Counted from the stretch's first letter, positions 1 to 6,126 are shown. The stretch: 7,610 nt of DNA from JAIYDQ01 sp031411055 (GCA_031411055.1 JANOAI010000016.1:1-7610), one strand, 5' to 3'. Notes: generated by a model not told the origin, from the letters alone. A program made the numbers and translations.

Positions 1-1311
1 CTCTGCTTCAATCAATTGATTGAATGCTTCCAAGGCGCGAAAACCCAACTCAGTTGCTCCAATAACGACACAGTCAGCGGCATGTGCATCGTCTTTAAAT
101 CGCTCAATCGCTCGACCAGGGTCGCTAAAAACGAGCACGCGATAGCCGCGACTCTTTAGCTTTTCTCGCAAGAGGTCCTGCAATTCAAGTCGGCTTTCCA
201 TCACCATTACGGTTTTTCCAAGCCCTTCCTTGGCGGCTTCTTCATCCACTTTGGCGACAACATGTCCAGCCAATTTTTCATCAACGTGGCCGCTTTCAAG
301 ACGGTGCAATACCGCTTGAACTTCAGCCAACATCGCCGACGGACTGTGGTAACGTTTCTCGGGATCGAACTCGATGGCTTTGTTAACAATGGCACCCACT
401 GAAGCAGGCAAGTCGGGTACGAGGGAACCGATCGAAGGAATGGTTGTAAATCGAGTGACGTTCAAGCGGGCCATCCGATCGCGCGTTTCAGACATCGGAG
501 GTTCACCAGTGATGATATGCTGCAACATAATGCCAACGAAAAAAATGTCGCTCCGTACATCGCCACGTCGAACCCCAGTCGCTCGTTCAAGCGTTGCGTA
601 ATCAATGGCTCTGGCGCTTGGACAATCCGCCAACGCTTCAGGCGAAGATGTATCGGCAATCGCAGCCAGTCCAAAGTCCACTAATTTGCAACGACCGTTG
701 GCAGCGACCAATACGTTTGAGAGCTTCAAATCGCGATGCGTAATTCCTTTCCGCATCGCAAAATCAAGGCCAGTACAAATATCCTGCACGATGCGCAAAG
801 CTTCCACGGGAGAAAACCTCTTGCGGATCTTGAGTATCTCGCGAAGCGTCTCGCCTTCCACAAACTCCATAACGAGATAGGGTGTTCGAGGGTCGTTGAC
901 AATATCAAAAATCGAAACGATGTTCGGATGCTTCAGTTCAAGTCCCATTCGCCCTTCACGCAAGAATTGCTCGACTTCCGCAACTTGTTCACGATGTCGT
1001 CGCCGCAGTACCTTAATCGCGACCCCTCGCTTTGATTCCGTATGAACGGCCCGAAAGACGCGGGCAAAGGTCCCGGCTCCAATCATGTAGAGGACTTTGT
1101 AGGGACCGTAGAAAAAACCAAGTCTTTCTCCGGTAAGTACCCGATCCAGTTGATAGTTGGTGACCACTCCCTTACGAAGCAAAAGCGTTTTGAAATCGTC
1201 TAAGTCGGACTTGTTGCCCGTCATTTCAGTCCAAACACTATCCAGCTGGGTTGTCGTCGCGAGACCGAAGTCGGTAAGTCGTTGAGCCAGCGACTGGGTA
1301 GTAAATTCCAT
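1..1311 (-). CDS. Serine/threonine protein kinase with C-terminal degenerate receiver-like domain (partial, 3' end off window)
   Basis: The frame reads 437 codons from ATG at 1311 to the left edge without a stop. Residues 1-60 form a helical leader, followed by GFFYGPYKVLYMIGAGTFARV, which holds the glycine loop. Kinase landmarks are all present: VAIK lysine K100, alpha-C glutamate E119 in FLREGR, HRDLKLSN (D194, K196, N199), DFG at 212-214, an activation segment with ATLE in place of APE, and DVRSD at 251-255. It should therefore be an active Hanks-type kinase. Residues about 366-437 resemble a response-regulator receiver, but the acidic pair reads E372-S373 and the phosphoacceptor position is G418, so it is probably not phosphorylated; the end of that domain lies outside the window. 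No membrane segment is visible, so it looks cytoplasmic. The start is firm: the frame has a TGA at 1378-1380 and no ATG, GTG or TTG between. No Shine-Dalgarno is evident. The target is unknown. Confidence 0.93.
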   Translation of the reverse strand, partial: MEFTTQSLAQRLTDFGLATTTQLDSVWTEMTGNKSDLDDFKTLLLRKGVVTNYQLDRVLTGERLGFFYGPYKVLYMIGAGTFARVFRAVHTESKRGVAIKVLRRRHREQVAEVEQFLREGRMGLELKHPNIVSIFDIVNDPRTPYLVMEFVEGETLREILKIRKRFSPVEALRIVQDICTGLDFAMRKGITHRDLKLSNVLVAANGRCKLVDFGLAAIADTSSPEALADCPSARAIDYATLERATGVRRGDVRSDIFFVGIMLQHIITGEPPMSETRDRMARLNVTRFTTIPSIGSLVPDLPASVGAIVNKAIEFDPEKRYHSPSAMLAEVQAVLHRLESGHVDEKLAGHVVAKVDEEAAKEGLGKTVMVMESRLELQDLLREKLKSRGYRVLVFSDPGRAIERFKDDAHAADCVVIGATELGFRALEAFNQLIEAE

Positions 1312-1418
1312 GACCCCGAAAATCCAAATGGAAGGCGTTAAGGCGTAAGTCGAGTAATCTCCATTGTAGTCACTCGCTCAATCAGATGGGCGATACCTTA
1401 TTCGATACGAATCGAGGT
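1312..1418. other. Spacer between kinase start and terminator
   Basis: No ORF with coding character was seen here. It must hold the kinase promoter, because the terminator at 1419-1475 isolates the kinase from the gene at 1576-1905. On the plus strand it contains two close 7-mers, GGCGTTA (1334-1340) and GGCGTAA (1342-1348), about 22 nt upstream of the kinase ATG. A similar pair occurs before the YbhN-like gene near 5942-5955. Confidence 0.5.
1363..1368 (-). promoter_or_regulatory. Candidate -10 box for the kinase gene
   Basis: On the minus strand the sequence reads TACAAT, five of six matches to the sigma-70 -10 consensus, which would place a transcription start about 45 nt before the kinase ATG. 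No convincing -35 box lies 16-18 nt upstream, so this rests on a single hexamer. It falls between the upstream terminator and the kinase start, where a promoter is expected. Confidence 0.25.
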
Positions 1419-1475
1419 AAAAAAGAACCGGGCGATGATGGCACAGCTGCGTCAGTCTGTGGCATCATCGCCCGG
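1419..1475 (-). terminator. Strong intrinsic (Rho-independent) terminator
   Basis: Arms 1428-1446 and 1457-1475 are inverted repeats of 19 nt with one mismatch (13 bp, a G-G mismatch, then 5 bp) around a 10-nt loop. Read on the minus strand, the G+C-rich hairpin is followed directly by TTCTTTTTT (1419-1427), the usual U-tract. It lies about 100 nt beyond the stop of the minus-strand gene at 1576-1905, which it should terminate. There is no T-run on the plus-strand side, so it works in one direction. The A-run continues to the kinase side, so the kinase gene needs its own promoter. Confidence 0.88.
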
Positions 1476-1575
1476 GTTCGAAGGCTTCCGCTACGATTCT
1501 ATTGATCTGAAATTGGCTTGGCGAAACCCATTTCAAACTACTACCAGGAATCGAGGGAGCCCAGAGGAGGTTCTA

Positions 1576-1905
1576 TTATTCGCTTGGCTGATCGTTGCTG
1601 CTATCGGTACCTTCGGATTCTCCAGTCCATTCTCGGATCTGTTGCCGATAGGTATCGCGTTCACGACGAGTGGCTTCCAAATCAAAGACCAAATACTTCA
1701 TATCAAGTCGCAATTGACCGAGGGCTTCTTGGACTAACTGAAGGATCTTGCGACGACGATTGGTGCTTTCAACAACGCGTTGGAACGACGGTAAGAGGGT
1801 AAGTCTCTGTGGAGCTGGAAGCGCGTCGATAGCTCGTTGTAGTTCGACGAGTTCCACTGGAGTATCGTTCGTAACTTGCTCAGTGGATCGTGCTGCGGCG
1901 CTCAT
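1576..1905 (-). CDS. Small charged helical protein of unknown function
   Basis: The predicted protein has 109 residues, starting MSAAARST and ending in an acidic, Ser-rich tail (GESEGTDSSNDQPSE). It has no signal peptide or membrane segment. The central part (about 20-90) is almost all helix-forming: an LQRAIDALPAPQRLTLLPSF segment, then a basic cluster STNRRRKI, then a heptad-like stretch with QEALGQLRLDMKYLVFDLEA and RRERDTYRQQ, suggesting a helical hairpin or coiled coil. I do not recognise a family; it resembles short conserved hypotheticals of planctomycetes. The ATG at 1905 is chosen because CTGGAG lies 8 nt upstream; the frame opens as far as a TTG at 2001, but that has no ribosome-binding site and gives a Cys-rich, non-helical start. 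It is followed by a strong terminator and stands divergent to the secreted-protein gene. A role as an adaptor or regulator is only a guess. Confidence 0.75.
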   Translation of the reverse strand: MSAAARSTEQVTNDTPVELVELQRAIDALPAPQRLTLLPSFQRVVESTNRRRKILQLVQEALGQLRLDMKYLVFDLEATRRERDTYRQQIREWTGESEGTDSSNDQPSE

Positions 1906-2216
1906 GTTTATTGCTCCAGGGAAGTGGAAGAAACGGTGATTGTTTTCGATACCTTCACTAAAAGCAGCCACCGTGCCGCACGTCGATCCACACCAACACA
2001 ATGCACGCTAAATGATTGAAAGTCAACGACTTAGGACAATCGCTTTATTCCTGAAAGATTCCGCAGCCCCTACGGATTGTTGCAATTTTACGACAGGATC
2101 AACCTAGCGTTTTAGCCGTAAATCCTGCTACAAAAAGGACTTAGCAATGAAAACTCCAAGTCACGCCGGGATGTTGCAAGAACGCCACAGGACGTTGACG
2201 ATTTTCAACATTTTTT
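1906..2216. other. Divergent intergenic region
   Basis: These 311 nt separate two divergently transcribed genes and should carry promoters for both. The only elements I can support are the candidate minus-strand promoter at 1998-2026 and a plus-strand leader-like ORF beginning at 2147 with a good ribosome-binding site at 2135-2139. I found no convincing plus-strand -35/-10 pair, no tRNA and no repeat array. The last 20 nt are T-rich. Confidence 0.5.
1998..2026 (-). promoter_or_regulatory. Candidate sigma-70-type promoter for the 109-residue gene
   Basis: On the minus strand TTGACT (2021-2026) is a near-consensus -35 box, followed after 17 nt by CATTGT (1998-2003), a weak -10 box. This would give a transcript starting near 1990 and a leader of about 85 nt before the ATG at 1905. 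The spacing is ideal, but the -10 match is only three of six, so the call is tentative. If right, the TTG at 2001 lies inside the -10 box and cannot be the start codon. Confidence 0.35.
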
Positions 2217-2266
2217 ATGTTTTTTCTCAAGACCTGCGAACAGACACTTTCACGGTCAAGGTTTAA
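2147..2266 (+). CDS. Possible 39-residue leader peptide overlapping the start of the secreted-protein gene
   Basis: An ATG at 2147 is preceded by AAGGA (2135-2139) with a 7-nt spacer, the best ribosome-binding site in this part of the window. The frame gives 39 codons (MKTPSHAGMLQERHRT...) and stops with TAA at 2264-2266. It overlaps the first 50 nt of the large gene in another frame, and its stop lies one base before an in-frame TTG (2268) of that gene that has AAGG at 2258-2261. This is the layout of translational coupling or a regulatory leader. The peptide resembles nothing I know, and a short ORF like this can occur by chance. Evidence is position and ribosome-binding site only. Confidence 0.3.
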   Translation: MKTPSHAGMLQERHRTLTIFNIFYVFSQDLRTDTFTVKV

Positions 2267-4961
2267 CTTGCCATCGAAGACGATTTGGCTTGTTGCACTG
2301 ATTTTTTCGCTCGTCCCCGCTGCGCGATGTGCTGCTCAATGGCGCGATGATTTTGAATCCGGAGCGACGCGATGGCGGCTTTGGCGCGATGATGCGGGTT
2401 CGCGCGTCGTTCAAAACCAACGCACCCAGACCGTTCCTCATTCCGGCAACGCTTCCGAAATGATCGAGGTCACGTCTGGACTTCAAGGGACCTACATTCA
2501 TCTCGTTTACCCTCTCAACGAACGACTTGCCGTAATCGATGAATTGCAATGTAGTTTTTGGGTGAGGTCAGCAGTGAGTGGATTACGTCCTGCCTTGCGC
2601 GTCGTCTTTCCTCGTACAGCTCACCCGGCGACACATGAGCCGCTTACAACCCTCCTGTTTGGGATTCCAAGCACGGGTGGCGGAGCATGGTCGCAACTCG
2701 AAGTTCGAAATTCGGTCGAACTGCTTGACGCCCAGCATCGTGTACTGAAAGCGCAGTATGGTCCGACCGTCGACCTTCGTGAGGCTTACGTTGATGCTGT
2801 CGTTCTTGACGTCTATAACGGTCCGGGAAACACGAAGCTTCAAATCGATGACCTGAGTATTGACGGCATCGTACCTGTTGAAACGAATCGATCCCAACGG
2901 CCTGATGTTCTCGCTTCCGTCGGCTCCGCGGAACCCGATCAAGAGCTCTCGGAAACGATCGCGGCCCGTGCACGCGACCTTCGTGCGTCCGTTCCTCGCT
3001 GGTTTCAGTATCGTGGCGAGAGTCTGGATTGGCTTGCTTCCATAGGCATCAACGGATTAATTGTTGATCAAGCTCCGCCAGTGCAACTTCTCAATGAAGC
3101 CGCACGACTTCGTTTGGCCGTGATCGCGCCACCACCAGCGCTGCTCCCATCCGAGTTAGAACTCCCCGCGTGGGAAGCTATCCAAGGCTGGAGCCTTGGA
3201 TGGGCGCTTGATCACTCTCATCTCGAAGCTGCCCGTGAGTCGACCATACGTTTGAATCGGTTACCAAACGCGCTTCGCAAGCCAACGTTGGTGGAACCGA
3301 TGGAAGCCTACGGACCGTATGCGCGGTTAGCTGATTTGGTGGCGGTCCCCGTCCCTTTGCCGACGACAATTCGCGATCACGATGAAGCTGAACTTCTTCT
3401 AAAACAAGAAGTTCAAAATCTTCGCGGTCGAACGCTTCCTATCACTTCGTTGATGCTCGAACCGATTGCTACGTGGCGACAGCAAAGGGACAGTATCGCA
3501 CAAGCCATCGGCTCCAATGCTGGAATGATACAAGCCTACGACCTGGGACAAGCTCGATTGCAGCTTTTGCGAAGCATCGGGCATGGAGCGCGCGGCTGGT
3601 ATTTTCGTTCACTTTCGCCGTTGGACTCGGACGATCAGTCCAATCAAGCCCGCATCGAGAGTTTGCAAGCCCTCAACGCCGAAATCCGCCTACTTTCACC
3701 GTGGCTTCAAAGTGGCGAGCCGGCCACGAAGATAGCCGTCGACGTGAAAACGGGGTACGTCGGTTATCGCATTGCGATGCCGCGTTCACAATTGATCATG
3801 TTGCTCGTCCGAGGCGATTCGGACCAACTCGTCGTTCCATCAACCAACTTGCCGATGCTGTCGGTCAAGCTCGCGAGAACTCAACAGACGGCACAAATTT
3901 ATCGCATTAGTCGAGGTCGACTCGAGTCCTTGGTTGCCAAACCTTCGCCTGACGGATGGAACGTAGAGATTCCAAACCCTAGCACGACCGAACTTCTGGT
4001 TGCCACCGAAGACCCGCGTGCCATTCGATATCTTCAAACGACCCTCGCTGAAATTTCGCCTCAAATTACAGAATCTCGAATAGCAATCGCCAATCAATCA
4101 TTGCAGCTTGCTCAGATGACGCTGGTGGCCGAGCAGGTTGCCGAACGCGATCCGGCATGGGCTCAAGTGCGACTATCGGAATCGAGTTTGCGAGGTGCCG
4201 AACAGTTCCTAACGCGCGGAGACGCAATTCGAGCCGTTGCGAATGCCGATGCGGCTGCTTCGATGGCAGATCAAGTCATTCATCAATCTTGGCACAGGGC
4301 ACGTATCCGATTTTCGTCCACCAATTCGAGTCCGCTGATTGCATCACGCCTGAGTCTACCTCTACATTGGGAGCTTGATCGCATCATTCGCAATCGGACG
4401 TGGGAACCGCGACCGGTTCCACAAGGAGATTGCGAAGACCTCAATCGAATGGTGGCCGAAGGTTGGACGATTGATCGTCGGCTCGAAGATCGTGTCCAAA
4501 GCCAAGCTTCCATCGCAAGCGAAGCTGGTCCAGATCGATCAGGAGCCTTGCAAATCGATGCCAGCTCAATCGATCGCAATCCGATCCCCGGCGGCTATGC
4601 GGGTGCATCGCTTCACATGAGTAGCCCTAAGATTGATGTTCCGAACCAATCGCTCGTTCACTGCGAAGGCTTGGTACGAGTCATTGGCGGAGGCATCGAT
4701 CCACAAGCTGGCTTGCTCGTATATGACGAGGAAGGAGGCCCAGCCCTCGGCCAACTCATTAGCCCTCAAACTGGTGACGCATCGACTTGGCAACATATCA
4801 ATCTCTACCGCTTCCAAACGCAACCCGACGGTGTGCGAATGCATCTTGAAATTCGGGGAGCTACTCGGGTCTTAATCGACCAACTTCGTGTCGAGTATCT
4901 GATGCCTAGTTCACAGTCGAGCTTCCAAACGCGGCCCATTGCAACCGATGCAGGGCAATAG
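2217..4961 (+). CDS. Large secreted multidomain protein with carbohydrate-active-enzyme-like architecture
   Basis: The 914-residue protein begins with a Sec signal peptide: a basic N-region, hydrophobic core about 23-36, likely cleavage after CAA at 38-40. No lipobox fits. Residues about 43-217 look like a jelly-roll module, opening QWRDDFESG and closing LQIDDLSIDG, as in carbohydrate-binding domains. Residues about 262-497 alternate strand and helix as in a TIM barrel (GINGLIVD, RLAVIAPPP, GARGWYFRSLSPLD), as in glycoside hydrolases, but I cannot assign catalytic acids. A beta-rich part (about 504-595) and a helical, Ala-rich stretch (600-697) follow, then a second beta-sandwich (about 748-895) ending RVLIDQLRVEYL. 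A polysaccharide-related role at the cell surface or outside is inference from architecture. The ATG at 2217 has no Shine-Dalgarno; the TTG at 2268 (AAGG 6 nt upstream) would give a compact signal peptide, MPSKTIWLVALIF. It is alone on this strand. Confidence 0.85.
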   Translation: MFFLKTCEQTLSRSRFNLPSKTIWLVALIFSLVPAARCAAQWRDDFESGATRWRLWRDDAGSRVVQNQRTQTVPHSGNASEMIEVTSGLQGTYIHLVYPLNERLAVIDELQCSFWVRSAVSGLRPALRVVFPRTAHPATHEPLTTLLFGIPSTGGGAWSQLEVRNSVELLDAQHRVLKAQYGPTVDLREAYVDAVVLDVYNGPGNTKLQIDDLSIDGIVPVETNRSQRPDVLASVGSAEPDQELSETIAARARDLRASVPRWFQYRGESLDWLASIGINGLIVDQAPPVQLLNEAARLRLAVIAPPPALLPSELELPAWEAIQGWSLGWALDHSHLEAARESTIRLNRLPNALRKPTLVEPMEAYGPYARLADLVAVPVPLPTTIRDHDEAELLLKQEVQNLRGRTLPITSLMLEPIATWRQQRDSIAQAIGSNAGMIQAYDLGQARLQLLRSIGHGARGWYFRSLSPLDSDDQSNQARIESLQALNAEIRLLSPWLQSGEPATKIAVDVKTGYVGYRIAMPRSQLIMLLVRGDSDQLVVPSTNLPMLSVKLARTQQTAQIYRISRGRLESLVAKPSPDGWNVEIPNPSTTELLVATEDPRAIRYLQTTLAEISPQITESRIAIANQSLQLAQMTLVAEQVAERDPAWAQVRLSESSLRGAEQFLTRGDAIRAVANADAAASMADQVIHQSWHRARIRFSSTNSSPLIASRLSLPLHWELDRIIRNRTWEPRPVPQGDCEDLNRMVAEGWTIDRRLEDRVQSQASIASEAGPDRSGALQIDASSIDRNPIPGGYAGASLHMSSPKIDVPNQSLVHCEGLVRVIGGGIDPQAGLLVYDEEGGPALGQLISPQTGDASTWQHINLYRFQTQPDGVRMHLEIRGATRVLIDQLRVEYLMPSSQSSFQTRPIATDAGQ
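2268..2270 (+). promoter_or_regulatory. Alternative TTG start with ribosome-binding site for the secreted-protein gene
   Basis: The TTG is codon 18 of the long frame. AAGG at 2258-2261 sits 6 nt before it, while the ATG at 2217 is preceded only by a T-rich run. Starting here removes 17 residues and leaves a normal-length signal peptide. The stop of the 39-codon leader ORF (2264-2266) is one base upstream, which would allow re-initiation. Confidence 0.3.
3180..3201. repeat. Perfect 10-bp inverted repeat inside the secreted-protein gene
   Basis: Arms 3180-3189 (ATCCAAGGCT) and 3192-3201 (AGCCTTGGAT) are exact reverse complements around a 2-nt centre. The DNA codes for IQGWSLGW in frame, so codon constraint may produce it. 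As RNA a 2-nt loop is strained; as DNA it is a 22-bp near-palindrome. Function is unknown. Confidence 0.5.
3389..3415. repeat. Perfect 10-bp hairpin inside the secreted-protein gene
   Basis: Arms 3389-3398 (TGAACTTCTT) and 3406-3415 (AAGAAGTTCA) pair perfectly around a 7-nt loop CTAAAAC. It falls in the codons for the helical stretch around EAELLLKQEVQ. No T-run follows, so it is not a terminator. It may be a chance product of Leu/Lys/Glu/Gln codons. Confidence 0.5.
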
Positions 4962-4990
4962 ACGACCAGCCATCGTCGAATGACCACGAC

Positions 4991-5935
4991 CTAGCTCGGC
5001 TTTGCTACCTTTTTTTCGGTCGTAAGTTCGATATAGAAGTACAATCCCAAAGCGATAATCGCTGGGAGGAAGTAATAAATAATGCGGAACATAATCAAGG
5101 CCGCGGTTACTTCTGCCGCTGCTTCCTTGGGCATGAGAAAAAGAATCGTGGCTTCCAGAACTCCGAGCCCCCCGGGAATATGGACGTTTACGGCGACGAT
5201 CATGGCTGCCAAATAAGCAACCATGATTGTACTAAAGTTGATTTCGGCTCCCCGGACGGATTGTGGCAAGAGCACATAAAGAACCAGCGACGCCAACGCA
5301 AAGTCGCCAGCCGATACAACAAGCTGCATCAGCGATAGTTTGAAAGGAGGTAACGTAAAGACACTGTCTTTCCAGCGAATGGGTTTGCGTATGAAGGCTG
5401 AGGCAGCCAAATACAGTCCAACCATTCCCAAGAAAATCCAACCCAGGACGTGGGGCTGAACCGGAATACTCGATGCGTACTGCTCTGGGAGATGGACCGG
5501 CAACGCCACGAATGCTAAACCGGCAAGCAAAAAAAGCCCAAGCCAGAATGTGATCGAAAGGATCGAAATGAAAGCCACAATCTCGACCAAGTTGAAGCCC
5601 CACTTGGAGTAGAGGCGATATCGAATCGCATTTCCTCCGACTAGCCAACCTAAGACGTTCGACAAAGCGTATCCAATGACCGCCCCAGTCATAACACGTC
5701 GAATGGGAAGATCTTTCTTAAGATAGCGAACGGCTATGAGATCGTACCCCGTCAGCAACACAAAGTTCGCAGCCGTGATACAAACAGCGACGACGATACT
5801 AAGATTTGAAACCTTGGATAACGACATCTTGATGTCGTCCCAGGTAAGACCAAGCTCCTGGAACTTCCATCGAAGCAGAAAGTAAGTAGCAATTGTCACC
5901 ACCAAGAGCAGTGAATACTTGACCATATCGCCCAT
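4991..5935 (-). CDS. Integral membrane protein, lysylphosphatidylglycerol synthase transmembrane-domain family (YbhN/UPF0104-like)
   Basis: From ATG at 5935 the protein has 314 residues. It is highly hydrophobic with about eight membrane segments and carries the family signature PGGLGVLE in the loop before the last segments, plus a GWLVGGNAIRYRLYSKWG block typical of MprF N-terminal/YbhN proteins (Pfam LPG_synthase_TM). In MprF this part flips lysyl-phosphatidylglycerol across the membrane; the aminoacyl-transferase domain is absent here, so this is a stand-alone membrane part whose substrate is unknown, perhaps a lipid or lipid-linked molecule. The start is uncertain. The frame is open to TTG at 6046, adding 37 Pro/Ser-rich residues, but it has four TTGs, no ATG and no Shine-Dalgarno there, and ATG 5935 (or ATG 5926) sits just before the first membrane segment. 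It follows the permease gene on the same strand, possibly in one transcript, and converges with the secreted-protein gene. Confidence 0.87.
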   Translation of the reverse strand: MGDMVKYSLLLVVTIATYFLLRWKFQELGLTWDDIKMSLSKVSNLSIVVAVCITAANFVLLTGYDLIAVRYLKKDLPIRRVMTGAVIGYALSNVLGWLVGGNAIRYRLYSKWGFNLVEIVAFISILSITFWLGLFLLAGLAFVALPVHLPEQYASSIPVQPHVLGWIFLGMVGLYLAASAFIRKPIRWKDSVFTLPPFKLSLMQLVVSAGDFALASLVLYVLLPQSVRGAEINFSTIMVAYLAAMIVAVNVHIPGGLGVLEATILFLMPKEAAAEVTAALIMFRIIYYFLPAIIALGLYFYIELTTEKKVAKPS

Positions 5936-5941
5936 CCGTCG

Positions 5942-5955
5942 AGCGTTAGGCGTTA
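5942..5955. repeat. Tandem 7-mer AGCGTTA-GGCGTTA before the YbhN-like gene
   Basis: Two near-identical 7-mers (AGCGTTA, GGCGTTA) lie back to back, 6 nt upstream of the ATG at 5935. On the minus strand they read TAACGCC then TAACGCT. A similar pair is found at 1334-1348, upstream of the kinase start. If the gene starts at TTG 6046 they are coding instead (LTPNAR). Confidence 0.4.
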
Positions 5956-6046
5956 GCGACCATTCATCGTCAATGTTTCTCGACGGAGGGACGGGCGTTT
6001 TCTGATTCAAACTGGAATTGGTTGACAACGGACGGCTCAAACGCAA

Positions 6047-6126
6047 ACAAGGTCTAGGTCGAAAAGAATAGAGCGAAAAATCGTGTTTTGATGTTCATTC
6101 AGCGATCATCCTAGCCGTTCTCTCAC
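6047..6126. other. Gap between permease stop and downstream minus-strand gene
   Basis: No hairpin followed by a T-run is seen on the minus strand, so transcription may continue from the permease into the YbhN-like gene. If that gene starts at ATG 5935, the gap is 191 nt and leaves room for an own promoter, but I see no convincing box. Confidence 0.4.

Noticed and set aside
1435..1802. Plus-strand ORFs across the terminator and the small gene
   Set aside because: They run through a terminator hairpin and antisense to a gene with its own ribosome-binding site, and their products show no domain-like pattern.
1906..2001. Upstream extension of the 109-residue gene to TTG 2001
   Set aside because: The added 32 residues are Cys/Gly/Phe-rich and unlike the rest, the TTG has no ribosome-binding site and overlaps a candidate -10 box, and the ATG at 1905 has GGAG at good spacing.
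2217..2340. Lipoprotein signal (Cys in AARCAAQ)
   Set aside because: The residue before Cys is Arg and there is no Leu at -3, so the lipobox rule is not met; a type I cleavage site after CAA fits better.
4404..4422. GGAACC...GGTTCC inverted repeat
   Set aside because: A 6-bp stem that follows from the codons for WEPRPVPQG; not beyond chance.
2256..4987. Minus-strand and shifted-frame ORFs inside the secreted-protein gene
   Set aside because: Their translations are Arg/Ser-rich and low in structure, as expected of shadows of a real coding frame.
4961..5016. Terminator for the secreted-protein gene between the convergent genes
   Set aside because: Only 4-5 bp stems (4961-4977 and around TAGC...GCTA at 4992-5007) can be drawn; the T7 run at 5010-5016 belongs to Lys codons of the opposite gene. 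Not strong enough to annotate.
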